From NCBI RefSeq assembly GCF_032854445.1, contig NC_088305.1, positions 26,932,628 to 26,996,627 of the forward strand: a DNA stretch of 64,000 nucleotides. The letters are read 5' to 3'. The DNA comes from Liolophura sinensis. Its lineage: Eukaryota; Mollusca; Polyplacophora; Chitonida; Chitonidae. The notes under the pieces were generated by a model. The model saw nothing but the letters and a program-made list of their open reading frames with translations. It had not been told where the DNA came from and ran no database searches. This document shows, piece by piece, positions 42,901-52,099 of this stretch; the stretch's first letter is position 1; the number at the start of each line of letters is the position of its first letter. The position numbers and the translations under genes are program-made.

Positions 42901-45002
42901 CGAAATAAATGTGATATCAAAACTGACGCCCATAAACAGTGCAAAGTGTCTGAAAATTAATTGATTATTCACTAAATTATTAAATTGGTTATTTAGTTGA
43001 TTGATTTATTAATTAATTGATTAATGAATTATTTTTTATTTATTTTATTTTTTATTTTTTCATTAATTTACTTATTTATTTTTAATTATTTATTTTGGAA
43101 TTTATTTATTTATTTATGATCTATTTATTAATTTATTTATGATCTATTTATTAATTTATTTACTTATTTTTTATTAATTTATTAATTTTTAATTAATTAA
43201 TTTTTTACTTATTTTTTATTAATTTATTAATTTTTAATTAATTAATTTTTTACTTATTTTTAATTAATTTATTTATTTATGCATTTTTAATTAATTAATT
43301 TATTTATTTTATTGATGAGAGATTTAACTGCTGTGCAGGTGAATAAGTAGAAATTATACTGGTTAATTTCACAAGAAGGTGCTTCAAAGGTGAGAACAAA
43401 ACTGGTATACCACGGTTTCACAACACTGACATTTAACATTTTAAAATTTCACTCATCATATAATGTTTACAGAATGCAGAGTAAAACCAGAGCAGCGACA
43501 ACAGTGTAATAGACGTACAGCATAGAGAGGAAAATCAGAGCAGCGACAATAGTGTAATAGTGGGCAAAGGGTAACACGTAATCGATGGAATATAACAGCA
43601 ATGAACAGCATTTTATTTTGTTTTTTGGATATAGTTTTGCATGTGTTTTTGATGACACCCGAGTATTCTTTTGATTTCTTCTCTCTCACATTGAATATGA
43701 ACTTTCACCCAAAGGAAAAGAACTGTGTGGCTTGGAATTTTAGTATATATTTTGATGGTCACGTAGGTAGTGACCAATGATCTAGGTAAACCTGTCAAAT
43801 CCTTCAAACGGCGTAGATCCCTTCACGTATATGGGGTTTGGGTTCCAATGTCAAAATTTGTCCCTTGCAATGCATCAATACATGTAAGTGGCATTACTTA
43901 ATATGTAGGGAAAATCTGACGAATTGAGGCACAAGAGAAACGGACAAAGGGTTGTTTCGCATAGGGAAATCGGTTCATCGCTCTTTCTAGTAACACTTTC
44001 TCTTAATCATTTAACTTTTCTATTATTTTTTTTTTCAGTTTGTGGTGTCGACGTCAAAACGGTTTACACTGATCTTAAGACGCAGGAGAACAGAATTGCT
44101 CGTCTGGGAGATATTTACGATCTATCAGACCCCAACGTCTTCAATATCACCAAGGTGAGTACTTTTTTAAAGGGCAAACCAGATTCCAGCTTACAGTAGT
44201 CTGCTGCTAAGTCAGGATGTTACCTGGCATTCGGAAACTATGGGTTTGTTCTTCGCCATCTGACTTTCCTGATTAAAACAACATTCATATAAATAAAACA
44301 AATTCTTAACTATAGCATACAACACAAATCCAAACTTAATAATAGATTCATCTCGTGCATTTGTTCATATTTTCTGCTTTTCGCACATCATGGACCATTA
44401 ATATATCCATCTGGATCGACAAAAGTGCAGACGGTTTTCACGTACTTATTCAAACACACCATGTTGGACTCCTCTCCGGCCGTACGTGGGAAGGTCTGTC
44501 AGCTACCTGCGGATGGCCATGGGTTTCCCCCGGGGTCTGCCTGGTTTCCTCCTACATGGCGCGCCGTCGTATAAGTGAAATATTCTTGAGTAGGGGAGAT
44601 GGGAGTAGTCACTCTCGCTCAGATGATTGAAGCGCTGGTTCCATGAGACAAGCAGACTCTTGACCTAGTATTTTCCACGTTAGAATCAACCCTCTCTCTG
44701 TATGAACAGCAGCTTCGAGTGTAGAAATTAGTTAGGTACCAGGCGAAGGTCGGTGTTTTAAGCACCAATCAATCAGCCAATAAATGAAAACTGCATCGTC
44801 AGTATGTTTTTGCGTTTACCAGATCCAGTACGACGCGTCCCAGTACGACGTCAACGTGCCCGGGTATCACGGTGTCCGTGTACGATACACACTGCTCGGC
44901 AAGTCCACCACGCTCGTTCTGAAGGATCCGGTGAATCTATTGGATCCAAATAACGCCATTCCCGTCATGACCCAACTTTTGTATGAAGATCTTGTCCCAT
45001 AA
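30901..45002 (+). CDS. Secreted clusterin-like protein
   Basis: Exons with consensus sites: 30901-30985 (signal peptide MEIQVVLFSALLLTISAQS), 32528-32699, 33853-34046, 34314-34506, 44039-44154 and 44823-45002 (TAA). Exon 2-3 cysteines are spaced C-x11-C-x2-C-x4-C-x7-C; vertebrate clusterin beta chain has C-x10-C-x2-C-x4-C-x7-C. Exon 4 gives C-x10-C-x6-C-x2-C against the alpha-chain C-x9-C-x6-C-x2-C. A run of five Arg just before the second cluster could be the convertase site. The last two exons match the clusterin C terminus in layout (Phe-Asn-Ile-Thr-Lys, Val-Pro-Gly, Val-Arg-Val). Clusterins are extracellular chaperones. Phases agree through exon 4; the 34506-44039 join is off by one, so a missing small exon or an indel is likely. 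A Gypsy element (35820-41342) occupies that intron. Confidence 0.6.
31850..32045 (+). repeat. Degraded SINE-like sequence
   Basis: TACGTCGTCAAATGATGACG and a B-box-like AGGTTCAAACCCGACC (about 32020-32035) suggest a decayed tRNA-derived element related to SINE family 2. It lies in the first intron of the clusterin-like gene, followed by an AT-rich TTTATTTA stretch to 32390. Confidence 0.3.
33070..33540 (+). repeat. SINE family 1 fragments in intron
   Basis: A fragment at about 33085-33165 (GGGGAGGTCATGCTAGCAAC) and a better copy at 33404-33535 (CGTGTAAGGGAAATATTCTT, then ATAAATAAATAAA tail) match the SINE body in + orientation. They lie in the second intron of the clusterin-like gene. Confidence 0.6.
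35820..36600 (-). repeat. 3' LTR of the Gypsy element
   Basis: This LTR pairs with 40571-41342. It is nearly identical except for small indels, such as a longer CTCCGTTCTCTGTT simple repeat near 36360-36410 and a 5-bp difference near 36515. Confidence 0.9.
36719..39916 (-). CDS. Gypsy gag-pol polyprotein with integrase before RNase H; RT deleted
   Basis: The 1065-codon frame contains, in order: a gag-like domain (residues 1-115); a CCHC knuckle (Cys-Asn-Phe-Cys ... His ... Cys, about 193-206); an aspartic protease site Asp-Thr-Gly-Ala-Ser (about 287); and an integrase with HHCC zinc domain (about 510-560) and catalytic Asp (Leu-Ile-Asp-Cys-Val-Gly-Pro), Asp (Ser-Asp-Gln-Gly-Ser) and Glu (Gly-Ala-Ile-Glu-Arg). 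After a linker, a pre-RT segment ends His-Asp-Val (plus-strand position about 37065) and is fused directly to Ala-Ile-Gly-Ala-Val-Leu-Leu, inside RNase H. The RT fingers and palm with Tyr-x-Asp-Asp, and the first RNase H Asp, are missing. Integrase upstream of RT/RNase H is the Copia-like order known from Gmr1-type Gypsy elements. The frame is otherwise intact, so this is a non-autonomous deletion derivative. Confidence 0.85.
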   Translation of the reverse strand: MLTGKAMDIYTELSTEQAADYDFVKDVILKRYELVPEAYRQKFRNFERRDQTYIEFARQKEQLFERWCYAKSVGNDYENLKQIILIEDFKRCINDDVRTFIEDKEADTLEAAATMADTYTVTHKVSFQKKPSTFRKPQPFSSGSFDSNSGPPKQAQNFDKLGDQRTPVNSNSTQRSSDHTFTDRQFSRVTCNFCRKPGHVISNCYALKRRQEQEGGSKPTGLCVTAKKSDIVNKVDAFHYVKTPLVDCTQNSQDNVMKVFEPFICDGKVSLKSDMSCDTKIRVLRDTGASQSLLLQDVLPFSDESYSGSNVLIRGVSSAEFESVPLHKAYLSSDIISGPVTVGIRPTLPFKGIHLLLGNDLAGDKVMVNPIVTYKPCLNQTVDPVEKEIPDLYPSCAVTRSMSNKLSDNGKNTVTDLQDTFLTQMFTQGDCIDNDESDHCTPSDISHVSKHQLVTEQHKDPEISCLFDRALDDCVISDILMRKWRPPDVSVDDDWAVKHQIVVPKAYRTEILRMAHEMPLAGHLGVNKTYYRILNHFFWPGLKGNVTQFCKSCHTCQVEGKPNQTIPKAPLEPVPAFQEPFSKILIDCVGPLPKTKSGNQYVLTIMCTATRFPEAVPLRNINTKSVVKALKRFFTLFGLPKSIQSDQGSNFMSGIFQQVMYQLGIKQYKSSAYHPESQGAIERFHQTLKNMIKTYCYDTEKDWDEGIPFLMFAVRESESVQESLGFSPFDLVFGHTVRGPLLIYKEQFLNDDTSNVNLLDYVSDFRAKLVRACELAKANLECTQKNMKRRYDEKSVVRSFQPGQKVLVLLPVPGKCFDVRYFGPYVVDKKLSELNYVVKTPDRRKSSQLCHINMLKPYVNRSDTANTAVHSVNVVAADIDQSCCNTDDIGEQLVDSKLNSSKLQNSDVLKQRDSKLQHLEPIQQQQLSELVFEFSHLFSHVPSRTDVIFHDVAIGAVLLQEDNLGVDHPVCFFSRKLNKFQRNYSTVEKECLSVILALQHFEVYVTASRQPVIVNTDHNPLVFLQKVKGKNQRLLRWSLLLQEYNLEIKHIKGKDNVIADCLSRV
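39956..40452 (-). pseudogene. Gypsy gag N-terminal part, frameshifted
   Basis: The frame starts at ATG 40452 (Met-Ser-Asp-Phe-Lys-Pro-Asp-Glu) with an acidic N-terminal region, then a Lys/Glu-rich coiled coil. The frame shifts near 40150, and the continuation (to 39956) ends at a stop just before the next segment, which starts Met-Leu-Thr-Gly-Lys-Ala. The Pro-Pro-Lys-Phe-Asp and Phe-Leu-Gln-Phe-Glu-Lys motifs are typical of Gypsy gag ahead of the retrotransposon-gag domain. At least two lesions separate it from the downstream frame. Confidence 0.7.
40571..41342 (-). repeat. 5' LTR of the Gypsy element
   Basis: This is the upstream LTR relative to the element's minus-strand transcription. The tRNA-Pro-like primer-binding site adjoins its left end, and gag begins about 120 bp further (ATG at 40452). 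Confidence 0.9.
41343..44038. other. Intron remainder with AT-rich ATTTATTTA stretch
   Basis: Positions 43000-43320 are nearly pure A/T (ATTTATTTATTAATTAATTA). At about 43465-43600 two adjacent copies of an about 60-bp AGAGCAGCGACAACAGTGTA unit occur, related to sequences at 47690-47760 and 50045-50120. A frame at 42448-42678 (76 codons) cannot be assigned. No missing clusterin exon could be identified here. Confidence 0.4.
44458..44598 (+). repeat. SINE family 1 in the last intron of the clusterin-like gene
   Basis: CGTACGTGGGAAGGTCTGTC, GGGTTTCCCCCGGGGTCTGC and CGTCGTATAAGTGAAATATT match the SINE body in + orientation. The tRNA head and the tail are missing. Confidence 0.75.
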
Positions 45003-48000
45003 AGCGCAATCTGGGCATCGTTAGTGGCTGTTTAATACATGTACGTCACGTGGATAACAACGAGATTTATATTCATTACATAATATAGGCCTTTTGTAAG
45101 AAGTTCTGCCAGTCTTAGGAATGTATTACTCCGTTAATGACCTATTAATTACAGGTTATAAGTAATTCTGCTAGATATCTATGATTTCCGTAATGAATTT
45201 CATGAGAATTGTTTTGTTTTCAGCATTTCGACAAGATATACCTTGCTTTGTCTCTGATTTTTAGAACACCCATGTGTGTTTTTCCATCACAAAGATTTAT
45301 GTAGCTAAACTTTTTCACGAGAGCCTTCTTGGAAAATTACACAACATATAAATACCTGCAACTGAGATGAAAGTTTTGTTGTTTTTTGTTTGTTTTGGTT
45401 TTTTTTTTTGTTTGTTTTGTTTTGTTTTGTTTTTTGTATTTGAAACAACGATATTTTTAAATGATAAAACTATTTAAATCGAATTCGGTGCGAGATGGAT
45501 TTCGAAAGGAGTCATTAATTTTCATACAAATGAAGTTACAGGTAGAATAGATACTTTTGTTGTTGTTATTAGCGTATTTGTAAAAATAAACCGAAAATGT
45601 AATTTCTTTAGTTTAAGCTCGTTTGCTTCAGTTAAAGACTAATAAAAAAAACTACCTATTTAGTAATTTAGAGGGAAACCTCCATAAGAAACCGCTGAGG
45701 TCATTTTCAAAAAATTATACCTGGTGTTAGGTGTACACAACCATCATGACGTTACGTTACGTGCTCCACATAAACAGGGCAACGTAATGACAACAATAAT
45801 CACGTCCATGGTTGCTACCGTACGGCCACGCCCAATTTGTGAAACATATCCTTGAACGCTTTGAGACAGATACAAGGGAGACAACCGAAGGCTTATGGTT
45901 GCACGAGCGCATAGATTTTCTCCATTATTTATGTAGTAATTTCCGTAAGTTCAGACCGAAAAAGCTATGTTGTCAGTCTTTCACCTGGAATAGTGACCTA
46001 CCTATATATGTAGCTCAGCTATGTGGGTACAATATATCAAAGTATGAGTACAGGTTGACCGCCACTTTTTTTAATTACAGCTAATGGTTTCGGGTAAGGG
46101 GTGAGGTTTACCAGTGGTCAGAATCTCCACCGCTTTTTTCACTCGAGCAAAATGCATGTGTTTCAAATGATTACATATTCACCAATAAAACTTATCATAT
46201 GCCTTGCCCATCTCTTCATACCTTGTAACCCCTTTCCAGTCGACTCCAAATCTTAGACCCAGTTGGTTGAATTGCATATGTGTAACCTTATTTATGACGA
46301 CAGTGGGTACAGCCGTCTACTAGTATTTCCTGTCACTGCTTCAATAATTCCAGGTTATCCATTATCTCCTCTTTTAATCAGAGTAAAAACAAACATCCGC
46401 CTGCTAACAAGGGTGGAAACGACTCGTGTATATTAAGCAAACACTGTCATATAATTCGATAATGCTGTTGAGAGAATAACAATAAAATATCAAATTCACC
46501 AAATAATCGCAACAAGTGGAATTTTCCAAAAATGTGAAAGGTAGCTCATTTGCGGGTTGTACGATAAGGTACATACCCTAATTCCTCTAATTTTTAGAAC
46601 AGGTATAAGTAGTGCTGATAGAAGAAAATTACAATTTCCCCCCAATTTTTGGCAAAGTAAAGATATGAAAATCTTGTTCATTAAATGGACTAACCATGCG
46701 CAAAAAAGAAACTAAATATTCCTTCTATAATTACATGTACATTGGTTACAGAGAGTCAGAGAGCCCATCGAATAGCTCCTATTTCTTTTATTTCTGGTTG
46801 TGTTGACTTTGACCGTTGCCGCGGATTTATCCCCAGTTCACCAATGAGAGAGCGCGTCTAAATCCAGCTCTGTCTACCACCGTGGATTAACTCTGTCGTA
46901 AAATGTGCTAAATAGCATTGACCAACCGAATAATACGCACAGATCAACGGCTCCAGTGAACTACAAAGTGGAGAGGTATATTCATACACTAAACAAAATT
47001 CTGTTCCCAAGGAAAACATGCATCCTTAACAATATACACAGTATATGGGCAGTACCATGCGGTATATACCTGCTCAAGAGTAAAGTTTCCTTTAATCTTC
47101 TTTCAACATATTCACTTGACGAAAGATTGTTTGCTGGTCTATTATAAACACCAATCAAACAAAAATTTCAATCAATCAAAAAATAAATTAAAACCGAGTC
47201 ATGCAGACCTCACATTTTAACATCTGTACACAACAAAAAATAAGTTTAAAGTTTAAAGTTAAAAAAGGTTTTAAGTTAATAAGAAATTAAAGTTTTGGGG
47301 CCACGATTGCGGCAGTGTGAAGAGTATATTTACTAAGCAACGGCACATATTTTACCAAATACCACAATAGTCAACGAGTAGAAACTGACATTCCAGGACT
47401 AATCTTTATATAAAATTTATATAAAAAGACCGTGTCGAGCTAGGGTTCACAAATGGTTCACATAAGGGCATAGTTGCCTGACTGAATGTAGGACAATATC
47501 TGTAAATGCTTTAATCTGTTCGCCCAGTCCATTCCTTGTTTCCGATGTCAAACTGTGTGATTGAATGAGCATTCTTGTACAATCTGCGTCACGGACATGG
47601 TGGTAGACGAAGTCAGTTATCAGTTGGGGCGTTTTATGAACGGTGTCAATACGTGAACGGTGAATAATACGCGGAGTCCATAAAAAAAAGACTTCAGCAT
47701 GGACAGTAAAACTAGAGCAGTGACGACATTGTGATAGATGGCAAAAGGTCACACATAACCAGCTAAGTACAGCCTATTGTCAGTTTATCTCAGTAATTAG
47801 GGTTCCAATTGATTCAAGGGGCCTGCTGAGGGGATGTATAGAGTACATGCTCCGATAACACTGTCCAGGATGGTCTGTCGCCTGGTCAGTGATAAATGAT
47901 TTAATAAACAGCCGTACTATATATTCTTTTGCGAGGTTATTGACCAGACAGTATGATTGTGGTTGTCGTCGAAGCGACAATAAGTAATAATATCAACAAG

Positions 48001-48340
48001 TCGGAAGCTTTTTTCAGCATTGAGCAAAATCAATGTGGAAAATGTAAGGTTTCAAAGAAAACAGTCCATACTGAACTCAAGAAAAATGAAATATTTAGTA
48101 ACAAAAAATCACAACAATTGCTTTGAAAAGAAAATAATATTATATTCTATTCATTCTTTAATGAATCATAGTGTTCTGTTGTTCCGTACCATGGCTCCCA
48201 TGAAACCCTTCTTCCTGGATGAACAACCTATATGTACCTCACCTGCTCTCATCGGCTGCTGACATATTCTCACAACTTCAAACACGCCCGCTTTCCTAAG
48301 GACACTCGAGAATCGATCTGCTTTCTTGGTGTATCATCGA
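45003..48340. other. Intergenic stretch without recognisable genes
   Basis: Between the clusterin-like stop and the next promoter I see AT-rich DNA, a T/G-rich TTTTGTTTTGTTTTGTTTT patch (about 45380-45435) and an about 80-bp dispersed repeat at 47690-47765. Frames such as 45812-46084 have no splice context and no recognised similarity. Confidence 0.4.
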
Positions 48341-48360
48341 TCTTTTCCTGATTAATTTGT

Positions 48361-50703
48361 CTATAAAGGAGAGGATGGTGAGTCTTTTGACAGTAAGAAT
48401 TTGCGGGCGGACCAGATTGTATCCAGATTTCTAGAGAACCGTTGTATGAAGTCCCAATATGGCAGTAACTCCGGCTACAAGTAGCAGATGTCTGATGAGC
48501 TTAATGGCATGCCTCTTCCTACTACAGCAAACCGGTAAGCGAAATATAAAATTATTTGTTTAAAAGCTGGAAGATGTGTTTAAAGGTTTTTGACTTAGGC
48601 TAAGCATTATGCCTGTTTCTTTTTATTTTATGATGGATTTTTGTGGTTTTGTTTGTCATTTTCCTGTGTTTAACTACTGTTTAAAATCGCTAATTTAGAT
48701 GTAATTTTAAGGTAATGAAGTTGGGCTATGAAACTGAATGGCGCATGCATGGCCTTATACATTACACCAAGGTTGTGAAATACCACGATAACATCAAAAC
48801 ACTAATCTATAACATTTCTCCTTGTAAATCTGATACACAAACATATTTAGGTTCAAATCAACACAATTTAAGTCACATTCGTGTAAACTTAATTTAAATG
48901 ACAGTAAAATAATTTTAGCATAAACTGCGTTTACCATTTCAGATTTTTCAGCCACTTTCAATACGTACTTTCAGCCTAGACTATTTCTGAATTTCAATGA
49001 AATTGTCCTCTTAGCTGGACATACCCTGAGCATTTTTCCCAATGCAACGAAGTACAACGTATGGTACACTCTTCGTGATCGGGAATCCCGAGGTTCAATT
49101 TCATGTCGAGTCATGCCTGACAGGAAACTGAAAACCATAGTGCATGAGCATGTGCTTGCTTGTATTGTTGTGAAAAAAGAGGGAATAGGCCACGTACTGG
49201 CCCTAAATACTGTGATTGGTAATGCAGCAAGTCTGTCGTTTTCAAAATGGCTTTCCAGTGATTCAGCACGATAAAGATGTCGGCGTTTGGACTTGGGTTT
49301 ACTAAAAAGAACCATCATCGTCATGTCTGAAATAGTGTTAAAATCAACTTTAACCCATAAAATAAACAAATGTATCCGATTTAAGAGATAATGTGGATTT
49401 AAATTTTTGATTCCATATTATGTTTCATTGCAACCTTTCTCCAATTTTTTGTTCAGTATCAGGGAAAGACACGTGTACTAGCCCCTTTTCAAGCCACAGA
49501 CAATGACCCTAATGCGTGTTTCCTTCATCCACCCGAGGGGACCAAAGAAAAGGAGTTGTACTGCGAGGCTTTCGAGGCCAATGAAGATATTACACGAAAG
49601 ACCCCCATATTCTACCAGGAGGACATAGATGTATGCTTCTACCACCTCGGTCAGTAATCTTAGCGTATTGTTAACTTTGGCTTGTTGGTGCCATACAATT
49701 TTTATTCATTTATTCTATATTTTGCATCGAAACACCTTTGTCCGCAGATTTGCTCATTAGTTTTCAACAAACAATTTTCCACACATTTTTGTATAAACAA
49801 AACCCGCCTATATCTCATAAAGCAGACTTCTATGCAAAGGAATCTTTGTCTTAACAGTTGCTTAACTAAGATAAGACGACGTACTAACATTAAACAAGTG
49901 CATTAATGTACGTAGAAGATGCATGGAAACTGCACGCTGCCAGAATGCCATCGTATCAGATCAATCTCCATATATGTCCTTAATTGTACAAACACGGTTA
50001 GAATATCTCACCCTGACCTTGAAGCCTGTTCCTGATAAATACAAAACATTACAGCATGGAGAGTAAATCCAGAGGAGTGACGAAGGCATGATAAGTGGCA
50101 GTTGGTAACCGGTCAAATCCGGTCTTTTGTCCATTTATCTCAGTTAAAGATTTATTCTAACCTATTCATGTAAATGCTAATAAAACGCGACAATTTAACA
50201 TGACAACAATGCAAGGCGATCAAACCTCCAACCGGATCCTTGGTTAGGTAAGCATACAACACAGCAACATCTGTCGATCTGTAGTAACACCAGTGGATCA
50301 CGTATGTTTAGCCCTTTCTTCGCAGTTAGGTAATGTTTTCTTTCTTCCCTTCCCTCTTTCCCCATTGTTTTGTTTTCTTTGGTATTTACATTTTACATGT
50401 ATGTGTCAGTTATTACGTAAATATCCTCGAGAGTTATACAGCAATGTTCCCGTAATGCAATTTCTTGGCAGGTGTGTGTGTGTGTGTGTGTCTATGCTCT
50501 GGTCAGTACGATTCTTCTCAGTTATGTTGCCATATTTTCTTCATACGATTATTTCATGGTGTGTAGGAACGTTGCACTTGGACATTTTTAATTTGCATAT
50601 ATATTTGTAATCATACCGGCTTTTGTTTTTAACAGTCCCACGTCAGCACTCCGAATCTTTGGAAGACGGCTGTTGTTCGGGTGGATTACCGCCCGGCCGC
50701 TGA
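48361..50703 (+). CDS. Small secreted Cys-containing protein, copy 1 (frameshifted)
   Basis: CTATAAAG at 48361 lies about 100 bp before ATG 48459. Four exons, all phase 1, fit: 48459-48534 (signal peptide ending Leu-Leu-Gln-Gln-Thr), 48943-49218, 49457-49649 and 50636-50703 (TGA 50701). Exon 2 encodes a 92-residue segment with two Cys that I do not recognise. Exon 3 corresponds to 63148-63339 of copy 2: both contain Cys-Thr-Ser-Pro-Phe, Asn-Asp-Pro, Ala-Cys-Phe-Leu and Cys-Glu-(Ala/Ser)-Phe-Glu. Copy 1 has 193 nt where copy 2 has 192; an extra C in AGCCCCTTTTC (about 49480) shifts the frame. Either this copy is inactivated or one base is wrong. The last exon gives a Cys-Cys-Ser-Gly-Gly tail. 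Family unknown; secretion is inferred from the signal peptide. Confidence 0.5.
50030..50130. repeat. Copy of an about 80-bp dispersed repeat
   Basis: ACAGCATGGAGAGTAAATCC through GAGTGACGAAGGCATGATAA resembles 47690-47765 and 43465-43600. All three copies lie in or beside the secreted-protein genes of this half of the window. Confidence 0.4.
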
Positions 50704-51261
50704 CCACGACTCTACCGAGGAACGCTGCAGTCAGTGATGGGCGGACGACTTCCCGTCTAAAATACCTAATCAAAATTAAAAGGCTTTTTAACTTTAGCAA
50801 AACTAAATTTTAGCATTCTGTGTATGCTTATATCACTTCTCAGGTTGTATTCTCAGGTTCATTGGTTCAGAAATTTGTTTTGATTGCTATTTAATGCCAT
50901 ATTTAAGAATTCTTAACTTGATCACTTTAATACGTGGAGGAACTTGGAGTGCCTGGAGGTAAACAACCGACAAATAACCTGGAAAAACTGTTAGACTGTG
51001 CAAACGGACACAAGAGCCTTGTCCACAGCTTATATTGTCCCAAAAAGGCCCTAAAATCAGTGAGAGCAGGGGCATCTACATATTCACTGTCTACAGAATC
51101 CCTAACTCCAGTGTAATAGGAATTGAAAAGCAAGAACCTCTAACGACAAGAACCGCCATCTGGCATGGTTCCGAAATGGTTCTCGTTGATCACAGAGGTC
51201 TTTTTTTAATAAACAGCTCCAGAATGAGTTGACAAAGTATCACCGTGTAATTGTTTCCTTG

Positions 51262-51415
51262 CCAGCCGTACGTGGGAAGATTTACCAGCAGTCTATGAAT
51301 GGTCGTGCGTTTCCCCCGGGCTCTGCCCGGTTTCCTCCCGCCATAATGCCAGCCGCCGTCGTATAAGTGAAGTATTCTTTTTGTACGGTGTAGCACACCA
51401 ATGAAATAAATAAAT
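51262..51415 (+). repeat. SINE family 1, 3' part
   Basis: CCGTACGTGGGAAGATTTAC, TTTCCCCCGGGCTCTGCCCG and GCCGTCGTATAAGTGAAGTA match the SINE body; it ends in an AATAAATAAATAAA tail. Confidence 0.8.
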
Positions 51416-52099
51416 AAATCACTGTATGCCTCATTTACTGACCATTTTATTATTTGTCAATGCATTCCATCTTTACACGTCAAATTATAACCTAACGAAT
51501 CAATAAATCCTCAAACACAAGAATAACAATGAATAAAATCTCATGTTTGATATCGGTTTTCCTCAATATGTACACCTTGAGCATTCATGTTGACGTTACA
51601 TTGTTCCAAACATCGATTAGATCATCTGAGATGATGGCGTTAATGCAGAACCATATGTTCAGATGTCAGTATGTGGGCAGTACGATGAGGTACATATGTG
51701 TTCAAGCCTAATATTTCTATACCAACTGGACTAAAAAAAGTGCTAACATGTAAAGAATCGCTTTGCCGGTTTAACAGGATGTGACTTTAAAAAAAAACAC
51801 TTTTTTTAGACGACGAATTGGTTGCCAGTATACAAAAGCTTTCCGGCGGTAAACGCCAAAAACCTAAACACTTCAAAATATCAATCAATAACTTCCAAAT
51901 AAAATATGCTTTCATCACCATTTAACACATCTTCTCGTACAAATAAGACATCTGGGTGGATGAGAAACAGCCAACAACATACTAATGTGATATCGTAAGT
52001 GTGAGCAGGAGAAGTGTGACTGAAACCCGCAAACATTAAAGTCAAAATTTGAAAACGTTGTACATGTATATATCCTTAGTTTGGTAAGAGCATGATTTA

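Noticed and set aside
48971-49369. 132-codon minus-strand frame
   Set aside because: The + strand of the same stretch has correct acceptor and donor sites and phase for exon 2 of secreted gene copy 1.
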